Positions 1 to 5,108 of a DNA stretch of 6,479 nucleotides are shown piece by piece (position 1 is the stretch's first letter; every line of letters begins with the position of its first letter). A program made the translations under genes and the position numbers. Source of the stretch: an uncultured Collinsella sp. (GTDB lineage Bacteria > Actinomycetota > Coriobacteriia > Coriobacteriales > Coriobacteriaceae); assembly GCA_900549655.1 (NCBI GenBank), contig UROZ01000115.1, positions 1 through 6,479 on the forward strand, in the 5' to 3' direction. A model generated the notes under the pieces. It made no database searches and was not told the origin of the DNA. It saw only the letters and a list, made by a program, of their open reading frames with translations.

Positions 1-477
1 GCCCTGGCCAACAAGGCCGGCAACGCTGCCACCAAGAACACCTATGTCAAGTGCAAGGCCCTGCTTCAGGAGATGCGCGCCTATCTGAAGGCTGAGAACT
101 TCGACCAGCCCTTCACCCCGAGCGACCTGAACACCGAGACCAACGGCCTCAAGGTGTCCATCACCTACGCCAAGGACGCTCTTACCACCGACCCGGTAAC
201 CCCGGATCAGCCTGGCACTCCCGAGCAGCCTGGTACTCCTGAGCAGCCCGGTACCCCCGAGCAGCCCGCTAAGCCCGAGCAGCCCACCACCAAGCCCGAG
301 AAGCCTGGCAAGTCGGACACCACGACCACGGTAACCACCAACAAGACGAACACCAAGGGCGGCCTGCCCACCACCGGTGATCGTTTTGATGGCCGCATGG
401 TGGCCGCATTCGCCATCGCTGGCGTTGCCGTCATCTCCGCGGGCGGTTACTTCCTCTACCGTCGCAATAAGGAGTAA
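1..477 (+). CDS. LPXTG cell-wall-anchored surface protein, C-terminal part
   Basis: The reading frame is open from base 1, so the N-terminus lies outside the window; 158 residues are visible. In order they are: a polar region (about residues 1-63) that looks like the end of an extracellular domain; a Pro/Glu/Gln spacer of six-residue repeats of the type PGTPEQ (about 69-101); a Thr/Lys-rich linker; the sortase motif LPTTG (bases 364-378); a hydrophobic segment (about 397-459); and a short basic tail, RRNKE. This is the standard sortase sorting signal. A class A or housekeeping sortase would cut between Thr and Gly and link the protein to peptidoglycan, with the Pro-rich part spanning the wall. 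The Met codon at 73 is internal and should not be used as a start. The role of the missing ectodomain (adhesin, pilin, enzyme) cannot be told. It is followed directly by a terminator, so it ends its own transcript. Confidence 0.93.
   Translation, partial: ALANKAGNAATKNTYVKCKALLQEMRAYLKAENFDQPFTPSDLNTETNGLKVSITYAKDALTTDPVTPDQPGTPEQPGTPEQPGTPEQPAKPEQPTTKPEKPGKSDTTTTVTTNKTNTKGGLPTTGDRFDGRMVAAFAIAGVAVISAGGYFLYRRNKE
211..282 (+). repeat. Tandem 18-bp Pro-rich coding repeats in wall-spanning linker
   Basis: Three near-identical 18-bp units (211-228, 229-246, 247-264) each encode PGTPEQ. They differ only at synonymous third positions. A diverged fourth unit (265-282) encodes PAKPEQ, and a further degenerate one follows. 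Such in-frame repeats are common wall-spanning spacers of LPXTG proteins and can change copy number by slippage or recombination. Confidence 0.85.
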
Positions 478-484
478 CGTCCTA

Positions 485-536
485 GCTGAGCGGGCAAGGC
501 AGCAATGGCAGCCTCGCCCGCTCAGCCCGCTCTTTT
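485..536 (+). terminator. Intrinsic terminator after the LPXTG gene
   Basis: The arms 485-495 and 516-526 (GCTGAGCGGGC and its exact complement) form 11 bp. After one mismatch, 497-500 pairs with 511-514, leaving a 10-nt loop. A short T run (533-536) follows six bases after the stem, so the U tract is imperfect. The hairpin starts 7 bp after the stop codon and separates this gene from the Trp-regulated operon. Confidence 0.72.
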
Positions 537-556
537 GACCGGTGGGAAACCCGCCT

Positions 557-578
557 GAAATCTTTTAAAAAAGATTTC
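557..578. promoter_or_regulatory. AT-rich 10-bp inverted repeat overlapping the -35 region
   Basis: GAAATCTTTT (557-566) and AAAAGATTTC (569-578) are perfect complements separated by AA. The element is markedly AT-rich in a GC-rich window and ends where the -35 element of the extended -10 promoter (597-605) should be. It could be an operator for a DNA-binding repressor or activator. It could also be a weak hairpin belonging to the preceding terminator region. No regulator is encoded in the window. Confidence 0.5.
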
Positions 579-605
579 CCCGCACACACTTCGCTGTGCT
601 ATAGT
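576..605 (+). promoter_or_regulatory. Probable extended -10 promoter of the Trp leader/ECF operon
   Basis: TATAGT at 600-605 is preceded by TGC at 597-599, giving the extended -10 form TGnTATAGT. No good -35 hexamer sits 17 bp upstream (the bases are C-rich), as is often tolerated for extended -10 promoters. Transcription would begin near 611-613, about 50 nt before the leader ATG at 664 and about 155 nt before the attenuator terminator. The position between the upstream terminator and the leader ORF supports it. Confidence 0.55.
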
Positions 606-663
606 GCAGCGCAACAGCAACTAGGTGCGACCGCGCCACGGCATCACGAAAGGAGCCACCAAC

Positions 664-732
664 ATGAAGAACACGATGAAGTCTCTCAACAACTGGTGGT
701 GGCGTGATGCGAATACGATCGGTCGACAGTGA
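664..732 (+). CDS. Trp attenuator leader peptide (22 aa, three tandem Trp codons)
   Basis: A short ORF of 22 codons begins at ATG 664 behind a strong Shine-Dalgarno, AAAGGAG (649-655), with 8 nt spacing, and stops at TGA 730-732. Residues 11-13 are three consecutive Trp codons (694-702), which is very rare by chance. It is followed within 40 nt by an intrinsic terminator (769-799). This is the classic layout of a ribosome-mediated trp attenuator. When Trp-tRNA is scarce, a ribosome stalls at the Trp codons and changes the downstream RNA fold; when it is plentiful, the peptide is finished and transcription stops. The peptide itself probably has no function beyond being translated. The next gene is an ECF S component, not a trp biosynthetic gene, so the system senses tryptophan to control uptake. 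A second in-frame ATG at 676 lacks its own ribosome site. Confidence 0.9.
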   Translation: MKNTMKSLNNWWWRDANTIGRQ

Positions 733-744
733 GTCCCTCACGCC
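701..744 (+). promoter_or_regulatory. Attenuator 1:2 hairpin overlapping the last Trp codon
   Basis: GGCGTGA (701-707) and TCACGCC (738-744) are perfect 7-bp complements. The left arm starts inside the third Trp codon and the right arm begins 6 nt after the leader stop codon. A ribosome stalled at the Trp codons would cover the left arm and free the right arm. A ribosome at the stop codon would cover the right arm. This matches regions 1 and 2 of a trp-type attenuator. The freed right arm can pair imperfectly with 758-769 (TCC/GGA, TCAC/GTGA and CT/AG segments with bulges), a possible but weak antiterminator. Confidence 0.65.
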
Positions 745-768
745 TGTTTTTGCGCTCTAGGTGATTGG

Positions 769-799
769 AAGGCCTCCGGTTTCGACCGGGGGCCTTTTT
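769..799 (+). terminator. Attenuator terminator upstream of the ECF S gene
   Basis: GGCCTCCGGT (771-780) pairs with ACCGGGGGCC (785-794) as a 10-bp stem with one G-U pair, closed by a UUCG tetraloop (781-784) and followed by TTTTT (795-799). Adding A769-A770 against T795-T796 extends the stem to 12 bp. This is a textbook intrinsic terminator, lying between the Trp leader peptide and the ECF operon with no other gene to end. It is therefore the regulated terminator (3:4 hairpin) of the attenuator. Confidence 0.93.
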
Positions 800-876
800 C
801 TATCTCGAGCCCGATCGCATTCGCATCACGCGCCTCCGCTTTTCTCTTGCACCCCCATTCCGAAAGGCTTTTCACC

Positions 877-1449
877 ATGTCTCAGAACACCACCGCCGCC
901 CAGCCCCGCACCGTCCAGACCGCCGACCGCGGCAAACTCGACGTCCGCGCTCTCGTCCTGCTCGCCATCCTGCTCGCTGCAGGCTTCATCCTCAACTTCA
1001 CCGTCGGCAAGGCCATCTCGGGCATCTCGGGCGGCATGATCAGCCCCGAGTTCATCATCTCGGCCTTCTGCCTCACCATTCTGGTCGTTCGCCCCAACAT
1101 CGGTCAGGCGCTCGTCATTGGCCTCATCTCGGCTGCCGTGATCCAGATCACCACCACTTCGCCGTTCGTCGATTTTGCCGCCGAGGGCATCGCCGCCATG
1201 CTCATGGCCGGCATCGTCAACGCCGCCGGCAAGAACGGTCAGGTCAAGCCCGCCATCGCCATTGTTGCAACCTTCCTGACCACCTTTGTCTCCGGCGTCA
1301 TCTTCATGGTCATCAAGATGGCCATGCTCGGCGTGGTAGGCGAGCTCGCCGCCGCCATGCTGCCCGTCGTTGTCATGACCGCCGTCTTTAACGCCATTCT
1401 GGTCGGCGCCCTCTACCTGCCCATTCAGAAGGCCCTTAGGCTCAACTAA
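877..1449 (+). CDS. ECF transporter S component, predicted tryptophan-specific
   Basis: This encodes a 190-residue, very hydrophobic protein with about six predicted membrane segments (roughly residues 24-46, 55-73, 77-100, 102-118, 127-151 and 160-186) after a polar N-terminus. Size and topology are typical of substrate-binding S components of energy-coupling-factor importers. It is followed by genes for the ATPase and EcfT subunits, giving a complete dedicated (group I) module. The substrate is inferred from regulation: a leader peptide with three Trp codons and a terminator lie directly upstream, so tryptophan or a close derivative is the best guess. The start at 877 is chosen over an in-frame ATG at 847 because GAAAGG (862-867) sits 9 nt before it. 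The protein contains no Trp residue. Family assignment is from composition and context; I cannot place it in a named S family from motifs alone. Confidence 0.85.
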   Translation: MSQNTTAAQPRTVQTADRGKLDVRALVLLAILLAAGFILNFTVGKAISGISGGMISPEFIISAFCLTILVVRPNIGQALVIGLISAAVIQITTTSPFVDFAAEGIAAMLMAGIVNAAGKNGQVKPAIAIVATFLTTFVSGVIFMVIKMAMLGVVGELAAAMLPVVVMTAVFNAILVGALYLPIQKALRLN

Positions 1450-1455
1450 CCCGCT

Positions 1456-1556
1456 CGGCTTTACGAGCCACCCCATCTTGGCGTTCATTCGTCGCTCGCG
1501 TACCCAAGTACGCTTCGCTCCTCTTTCGCGCCAACCTGGGGCCCCTCGTAAAGCCG
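1456..1556. repeat. About 101-bp imperfect palindromic element between S and EcfA genes
   Basis: The outer arms CGGCTTTACGAG (1456-1467) and CTCGTAAAGCCG (1545-1556) are perfect 12-bp complements. Inside them CCCCA (1471-1475) pairs with TGGGG (1537-1541), then TTGGCG (1478-1483) with CGCCAA (1529-1534). A separate inner hairpin, GCGTAC-CCAA-GTACGC, lies at 1498-1513. The nested layout, with small symmetric internal loops, looks like a folded RNA or a REP/MITE-like dispersed palindrome inserted just after the S gene stop codon. No T tract follows, so it is not a conventional terminator. Confidence 0.75.
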
Positions 1557-1599
1557 TCTCAGTGCTTCACCATCAAAGACTGTCCCAAACGACTAGCTT

Positions 1600-1643
1600 T
1601 TGGGGACGTTCTTAAACGACTAGTCATTTAAGAACGTCCCCAA
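1600..1643. repeat. 44-bp near-perfect palindrome upstream of EcfA
   Basis: TTGGGGACGTTCTTAAA (1600-1616) and TTTAAGAACGTCCCCAA (1627-1643) are perfect 17-bp complements. The centre holds the palindrome GACTAGTC (1618-1625), so almost the whole 44 bp is self-complementary. AAACGACTAG occurs twice, at 1587-1596 and 1614-1623. GTCCCAAA (1583-1590) can also pair with the left arm apart from one bulged G. No U tract follows; the EcfA ribosome site starts 9 bp later. It resembles a mobile REP-like palindrome. It may affect the EcfA:S ratio by protecting the upstream mRNA or blocking transcription in part. Confidence 0.75.
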
Positions 1644-1661
1644 TGACTATGAAAGGTATCC

Positions 1662-3413
1662 ATGGAAACGATCATCAACGTCGACGATGTCTCGTTCTCC
1701 TATGGCACGCAGACCGAACAGGCGCTCAGCCACATCTCGCTCAGCGTGAACAAGGGAGATTTCATCGGCATCATCGGGCCCTCGGGCGCCGGCAAGTCCA
1801 CGCTTGCCGCCTGCCTGTCAGGTGCCGTGCCCCACCACTACACCGGCACGTTTTTTGGGTCCGTCATGGTTGACGGCCACGACACCTGCGAAGTCTCGCT
1901 CGCCGACGTGTCGCAAATCGTCGGCAGCGTGCTGCAGGATATCGACACGCAGATGGTCGCCTCGGTCGTCGAGGACGAGATGCTCTTTGGCCTCGAGAAC
2001 TTTGGCGTTCCCCACGACCAGATCGAGCAGCGCGTGAGCGAAACGCTCGAGACCGTCGGCATCAGCGACCTGCGCGACCGCGAGATCGCCACCCTCTCGG
2101 GCGGACAGAAGCAAAAGGTAGCCATCGCCGCCATCCTCGCCATGCGTCCGCGCGTCTTGGTTCTCGACGAGCCCACCGCGGCACTCGACCCCGCCAGCTC
2201 CACGTTGGTTTTCGAGACGCTGCGTGAGGCAAACCGCGCATTTGGAATCACCATCGTCGTCGTTGAGCAAAAGGTCGCCCTGCTCTCGGAGTACTGCAAC
2301 CGCGTGTTCGTGCTCAACCATGGCGAAATTGCGCTGCAGGGTGAGCCACACGAGGTCTTCGCGCATACCGACGAGCTCCGTGCCATCGGCGTCGACTGCC
2401 CTCGCGTCACGCGTATCTTCAATAGCCTCGAGGCCGATGGCCTGGTAAGCGGTACCCCCTGCTTGGATGTCGATGAGGCCGAGCACATGATTTCGGGCAT
2501 CGTCGACCCCGCACACGCGGCTATCGAAGCTCAGGCGCCCGCCGGTTCCCCGCATGCACCGTCGTTGCGCCCTCATGCCAAGGACGCCGAACCCGTACTC
2601 ACCTTCGACCATGTTGAGTTTGCCTATCCCAATGGCGGCGCCGCCGTCCACGACCTTAGCCTGACGCTCTATCCTGGCGAGCTCGTGGGTATCGTCGGCC
2701 AAAACGGTGCCGGCAAGACCACGCTCACCAAGCTGCTCACGGGCCTGCTCAAGCCCGCCTCGGGCAGCGTGCGCGTCACGGGACTGGATACCGCAGCCGT
2801 TCCCACGAGCCGCATTGCCCGCGAGGTCGCGACCCTCTTCCAAAACCCCGACCGTCAGATCTGCAAGGACACCGTGCTCTACGAGGTCGCCTTTGGCTTG
2901 GAACTGGGCGGCATGGACCGCGCCGAGGCCCTGCGTCGCGCCCAGCTGGTCATCGATCGCTTTGGCTTGCCGGCCGACGAGGCGCCCTTCTCGCTTTCGC
3001 GCGGCCAGCGACAAATGGTGGCGCTTGCCTCCGTCGTAGTTGTTGAGCCCAAGATCGTCGTGCTCGACGAGCCCACGAGCGGCCTTGACTACCGCGAGTG
3101 CATGACCGTCATGGAAACGGTGCGTACCATGGCCGAGCGTGGCTGCGCCGTAATCATGGTCTGCCACGATATGGAAGTCGTCTCGGATTTTGCCGAGCGC
3201 ATTGTGGTAATGGCCGACGGTCGCATCCTCGACCGCGGCCGCACGCACGAGCTGTTCTCGAACATCGATCTCATGCGGCGTGCCTACGTTGAGCCGCCCC
3301 AGGTCATCGAACTCTCGCGCCGTCTGGCATCCAACGTCTCACCCGCCTTTACACAGGTGAGCGAGGTCTCCGATGTCGTTCGAATTACCAAGGAGATAGT
3401 CCACCGTGGTTAA
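1662..3413 (+). CDS. ECF transporter energizing ATPase, fused EcfA-EcfA' (two ABC domains)
   Basis: This 583-residue cytoplasmic protein carries two complete ABC ATPase domains and would power the adjacent EcfT/S complex. Domain 1 has Walker A GPSGAGKS (39-46), Q-loop Gln92, signature LSGGQ (145-149), and Walker B ending in Asp169-Glu170. Domain 2 (from about 310) has Walker A GQNGAGKT (346-353), Q-loop Gln394, signature LSRGQ (445-449), Walker B with Glu470 and switch His502. Separate EcfA subunits are about 270-290 residues, so this is a fusion of the usual pair through an Ala/Pro/His-rich linker (about 282-308). Two residues deviate: the H-switch position of domain 1 is Gln203 (in VVEQKV), and the second Gly of the domain 2 signature is Arg447. 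The start at 1662 has AAAGG at 1652-1656. The end overlaps the EcfT gene by 8 bp. There is no Trp in the protein. Confidence 0.95.
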   Translation: METIINVDDVSFSYGTQTEQALSHISLSVNKGDFIGIIGPSGAGKSTLAACLSGAVPHHYTGTFFGSVMVDGHDTCEVSLADVSQIVGSVLQDIDTQMVASVVEDEMLFGLENFGVPHDQIEQRVSETLETVGISDLRDREIATLSGGQKQKVAIAAILAMRPRVLVLDEPTAALDPASSTLVFETLREANRAFGITIVVVEQKVALLSEYCNRVFVLNHGEIALQGEPHEVFAHTDELRAIGVDCPRVTRIFNSLEADGLVSGTPCLDVDEAEHMISGIVDPAHAAIEAQAPAGSPHAPSLRPHAKDAEPVLTFDHVEFAYPNGGAAVHDLSLTLYPGELVGIVGQNGAGKTTLTKLLTGLLKPASGSVRVTGLDTAAVPTSRIAREVATLFQNPDRQICKDTVLYEVAFGLELGGMDRAEALRRAQLVIDRFGLPADEAPFSLSRGQRQMVALASVVVVEPKIVVLDEPTSGLDYRECMTVMETVRTMAERGCAVIMVCHDMEVVSDFAERIVVMADGRILDRGRTHELFSNIDLMRRAYVEPPQVIELSRRLASNVSPAFTQVSEVSDVVRITKEIVHRG

Positions 3414-4152
3414 CGTCATCGACTACATGCCGGGTGACACGCTGCTGCATCGCCTGAACCCCGTCGTCAAACTGGGCCTCGCCGCCGCCATCATCGTCGG
3501 CATCTTCTTGTCCGACACCTACGTGGCGCTGCTGGGCTTTTTGGCACTCACCCTTGCGCTGGGTGCCTATGCCGGCGTCATCGACCGTCTGTTCTCGCTG
3601 CTCAAGTTGCTGATTCCGCTCGCGCTTATCATGCTGGTGCTCCAGCTGGCCTTTATGCGCGATGGCAACGTGGTGTGGGGTTTTATCACCGACACGGGCC
3701 TCATCACAGGATCGAAGGCCTGCCTGCGCCTGCTGGGTGTGGCGTTACCACTCATCCTCATGCTCATGGTGACCAAGCTCAACGACCTTGCCAACGCCTG
3801 CGTCGAGGTGCTGCACGTGCCGTATCGCTATGCTTTCACTTTTACCACGGCGCTGCGCTTCGTGCCGGTGTTTGGTCAAGAGATGAACGCCATCATGGAG
3901 GCGCAGACCGCACGCGGCGTCGAGTACGACACCAAGAACCCCATCAAGAAGCTTAAGCTCATGCTGCCACTGTGCGTGCCGTTGCTCATCTCGAGCGTGG
4001 GCAAGACCGATGCCACAGCCTTGGCGGCAGAACAGCGCGGCTTCTACCTGCGTACGCGTGCCAGTTCGTACAAGCGCTACCCCATCAAGGGCCTGGACAT
4101 CGCCGTGCTCATCGTCAGCATCGCGCTCGTCGCCATCGGCTTCCTGTTCTAG
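3406..4152 (+). CDS. ecfT: ECF transporter transmembrane coupling protein EcfT
   Basis: A 248-residue membrane protein that links ATP hydrolysis in EcfA to movement of the S component. Hydrophobic segments lie at about 22-58, 62-84, 105-123 and 230-248. The long cytoplasmic region carries the EcfT hallmark: an Ala-Arg-Gly motif in EAQTARGVEY (ARG at 169-171) and a second, AAEQRGF (207-213), where the usual Ala of the second ARG motif is Gln. These sit on the coupling helices that dock in the ATPase grooves. Length matches the family (about 250-270). The start is GTG at 3406, preceded by AAGGAG (3390-3395) at 10 nt spacing. It overlaps the end of the ATPase gene, which suggests translational coupling and fixed stoichiometry. 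It has a single Trp (residue 91). A strong terminator follows. Confidence 0.94.
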   Translation: MVNVIDYMPGDTLLHRLNPVVKLGLAAAIIVGIFLSDTYVALLGFLALTLALGAYAGVIDRLFSLLKLLIPLALIMLVLQLAFMRDGNVVWGFITDTGLITGSKACLRLLGVALPLILMLMVTKLNDLANACVEVLHVPYRYAFTFTTALRFVPVFGQEMNAIMEAQTARGVEYDTKNPIKKLKLMLPLCVPLLISSVGKTDATALAAEQRGFYLRTRASSYKRYPIKGLDIAVLIVSIALVAIGFLF

Positions 4153-4181
4153 TTCACCACTGACAGCAACCGCCCAACGCA

Positions 4182-4218
4182 AAAGGCCTCGGCTCGCGCC
4201 AAACGAGCCGAGGCCTTT
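4182..4218. terminator. Bidirectional terminator between convergent operons
   Basis: AAAGGCCTCGGCTCG (4182-4196) and CGAGCCGAGGCCTTT (4204-4218) form a perfect 15-bp stem with a 7-nt loop. The A/T-flanked arms give a T run on either strand (TTT then ACTGTTT on plus, TTTT on minus). It lies 29 bp after the EcfT stop and between converging genes, so it can end both transcripts. Confidence 0.9.
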
Positions 4219-4241
4219 ACTGTTTCACCAGATAAAACCTA

Positions 4242-4271
4242 CCAAAATTAACCTGTCCCTTTTTGGCAGGT
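4242..4271 (-). terminator. Candidate minus-strand terminator after the racemase gene
   Basis: Read on the minus strand, ACCTGCC (from 4271) pairs with GG-CAGGT ending at 4251. This gives 7 bp with one bulged base and an A-rich loop, followed by TTAATTTT. It starts 6 bp beyond the racemase stop codon. The stem is short, and the stronger hairpin at 4182-4218 lies just behind it as a backup. The sequence may instead be a small dispersed repeat. Confidence 0.5.
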
Positions 4272-4277
4272 CGAAAG

Positions 4278-5024
4278 CTAGAGGCGGTAGCGGGCGCCGC
4301 TGCGGATGATGGATTCGCGCACCAGGACATCCATGGCGTCGAGGGTGATCTCGGGCATCTCTCGGTACTTTTGCAGCACCGAGAGCTCGGTGCAGGCCAG
4401 AATGACGCGGTCGCAGCCGCTACGGGCGAACTCCCACATCACGCGGTCGAACTTATCCATATCGGGCTCACGTCCGGCCTTCACATCATCGTAGATAAGC
4501 GACATCACATCGTTCTGACGTTTCTCGCTGGGATAGACGACCTCAACACCCGCAGCCTTACATTCGCGGCCGTAGACGCCCGCGCCCACGGTTCCGTCGG
4601 TGCCCATGATGCCAATCTTGTGCACCGGCTCGGCCGGCATACTCAGGTTGGGGTCGAACTCGCACTCCCCCATCACCGCACCAGCCAGAGCATAGCGCAC
4701 CGACTCACGCGGCATATGGATAATCGGCACCTTCGTAAACGACTGGATCTGGTCATAGAAGTAGTGTGACGTGTTGCAGGGAATGGCAATGTGTGCACAG
4801 CCCAGCGACTCGAGTGCCTGGGCGCACTCTTTCATGGTCGCCAGCAGCTTAGCATGCTCGCCGGTCTTAATGGCCAACGTGCGGTCGGGCATGGTCGACT
4901 TGGAGAGTACCACCATGTCGATATGTTCCTGATCGCAGGCAGCAGCCGTATGACGCACCACCTGGTCGTAGTAATACGACGTGGCCTCGGCGCCCATGCC
5001 GCCGATAACTCCCAGCTTTTCCAT
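4278..5024 (-). CDS. Aspartate/glutamate-family amino acid racemase (probable aspartate racemase)
   Basis: This 248-residue cytoplasmic protein belongs to the cofactor-independent Asp/Glu racemase superfamily. It opens with the typical strand-loop KLGVIGGMG (3-11). The two catalytic cysteines that act as opposite acid/base residues are both present in their usual settings: Cys83 in AIPCNTSHYF and Cys211 in ILACTELSVL. Its likely reaction is interconversion of L- and D-aspartate. The start at 5024 is preferred over in-frame upstream codons to 5108 because AAGGAGG (5030-5036, minus strand) sits 5 nt before it and the conserved fold begins at once. The gene lies 84 bp downstream of an ATP-grasp ligase resembling D-Asp ligases, which points to D-Asp supply for peptidoglycan. 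Related enzymes act on glutamate or other amino acids, so the exact substrate is inferred. Confidence 0.9.
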   Translation of the reverse strand: MEKLGVIGGMGAEATSYYYDQVVRHTAAACDQEHIDMVVLSKSTMPDRTLAIKTGEHAKLLATMKECAQALESLGCAHIAIPCNTSHYFYDQIQSFTKVPIIHMPRESVRYALAGAVMGECEFDPNLSMPAEPVHKIGIMGTDGTVGAGVYGRECKAAGVEVVYPSEKRQNDVMSLIYDDVKAGREPDMDKFDRVMWEFARSGCDRVILACTELSVLQKYREMPEITLDAMDVLVRESIIRSGARYRL

Positions 5025-5046
5025 CGCCGCCTCCTTGGTGACGCTT

Positions 5047-5058
5047 GCGCAATTGCGC
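5047..5058. promoter_or_regulatory. 12-bp perfect palindrome in the ligase-racemase gap
   Basis: GCGCAATTGCGC is an exact palindrome, 11 bp upstream of the racemase Shine-Dalgarno and just downstream of a -10-like TATGAT on the minus strand (5061-5066). No good -35 lies at the right distance. It might be an operator of an internal promoter, or simply a short hairpin. Confidence 0.35.
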
Positions 5059-5069
5059 GTATCATACCC

Positions 5070-5099
5070 GCGCCCGCCCGATGCAAACCGGACGGGCGC
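5070..5099 (-). other. Intercistronic GC-rich hairpin after the ligase gene
   Basis: On the minus-strand RNA, GCGCCCGTCCG (5099-5089) pairs with CGGGCGGGCGC (5080-5070). The 11-bp stem has one G-U pair and an 8-nt loop, starting 9 nt after the ligase stop codon. No U tract follows, so it is unlikely to be a full terminator. It may stabilise the upstream mRNA end or lower racemase expression relative to the ligase. Confidence 0.6.
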
Positions 5100-5108
5100 C
5101 GCGCTCAT

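Noticed and set aside
205..303. Short regular repeats as a CRISPR array
   Set aside because: The 18-bp units are contiguous, in frame and encode PGTPEQ; there are no spacers.
769..799. Riboswitch (thiamine, riboflavin or similar), as often precedes ECF genes
   Set aside because: I see no conserved aptamer core, and the translated leader with three Trp codons explains the terminator better.
847..876. Upstream in-frame ATG start for the S component
   Set aside because: It has no ribosome site, whereas GAAAGG lies 9 nt before the ATG at 877; the extra residues are polar and not needed for the fold.
826..1488. Minus-strand open frame opposite the S component
   Set aside because: The Gly/Asp/His-rich translation is typical of the antisense of a GC-rich membrane protein gene; it has no ribosome site and no family motif.
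1600..1643. Intrinsic terminator between S and EcfA
   Set aside because: The stem is long but no U tract follows, and EcfA needs readthrough unless an unseen promoter lies in the gap.
1818..3248. Long minus-strand open frame (476 codons) opposite EcfA
   Set aside because: It is a GC-driven antisense shadow; the plus strand encodes two intact ABC ATPase domains.
5025..5108. N-terminal extension of the racemase to base 5108
   Set aside because: The extension contains the palindrome and hairpin and reads as a non-conserved Arg/Gly/Ala-rich peptide; the strong ribosome site supports the start at 5024.
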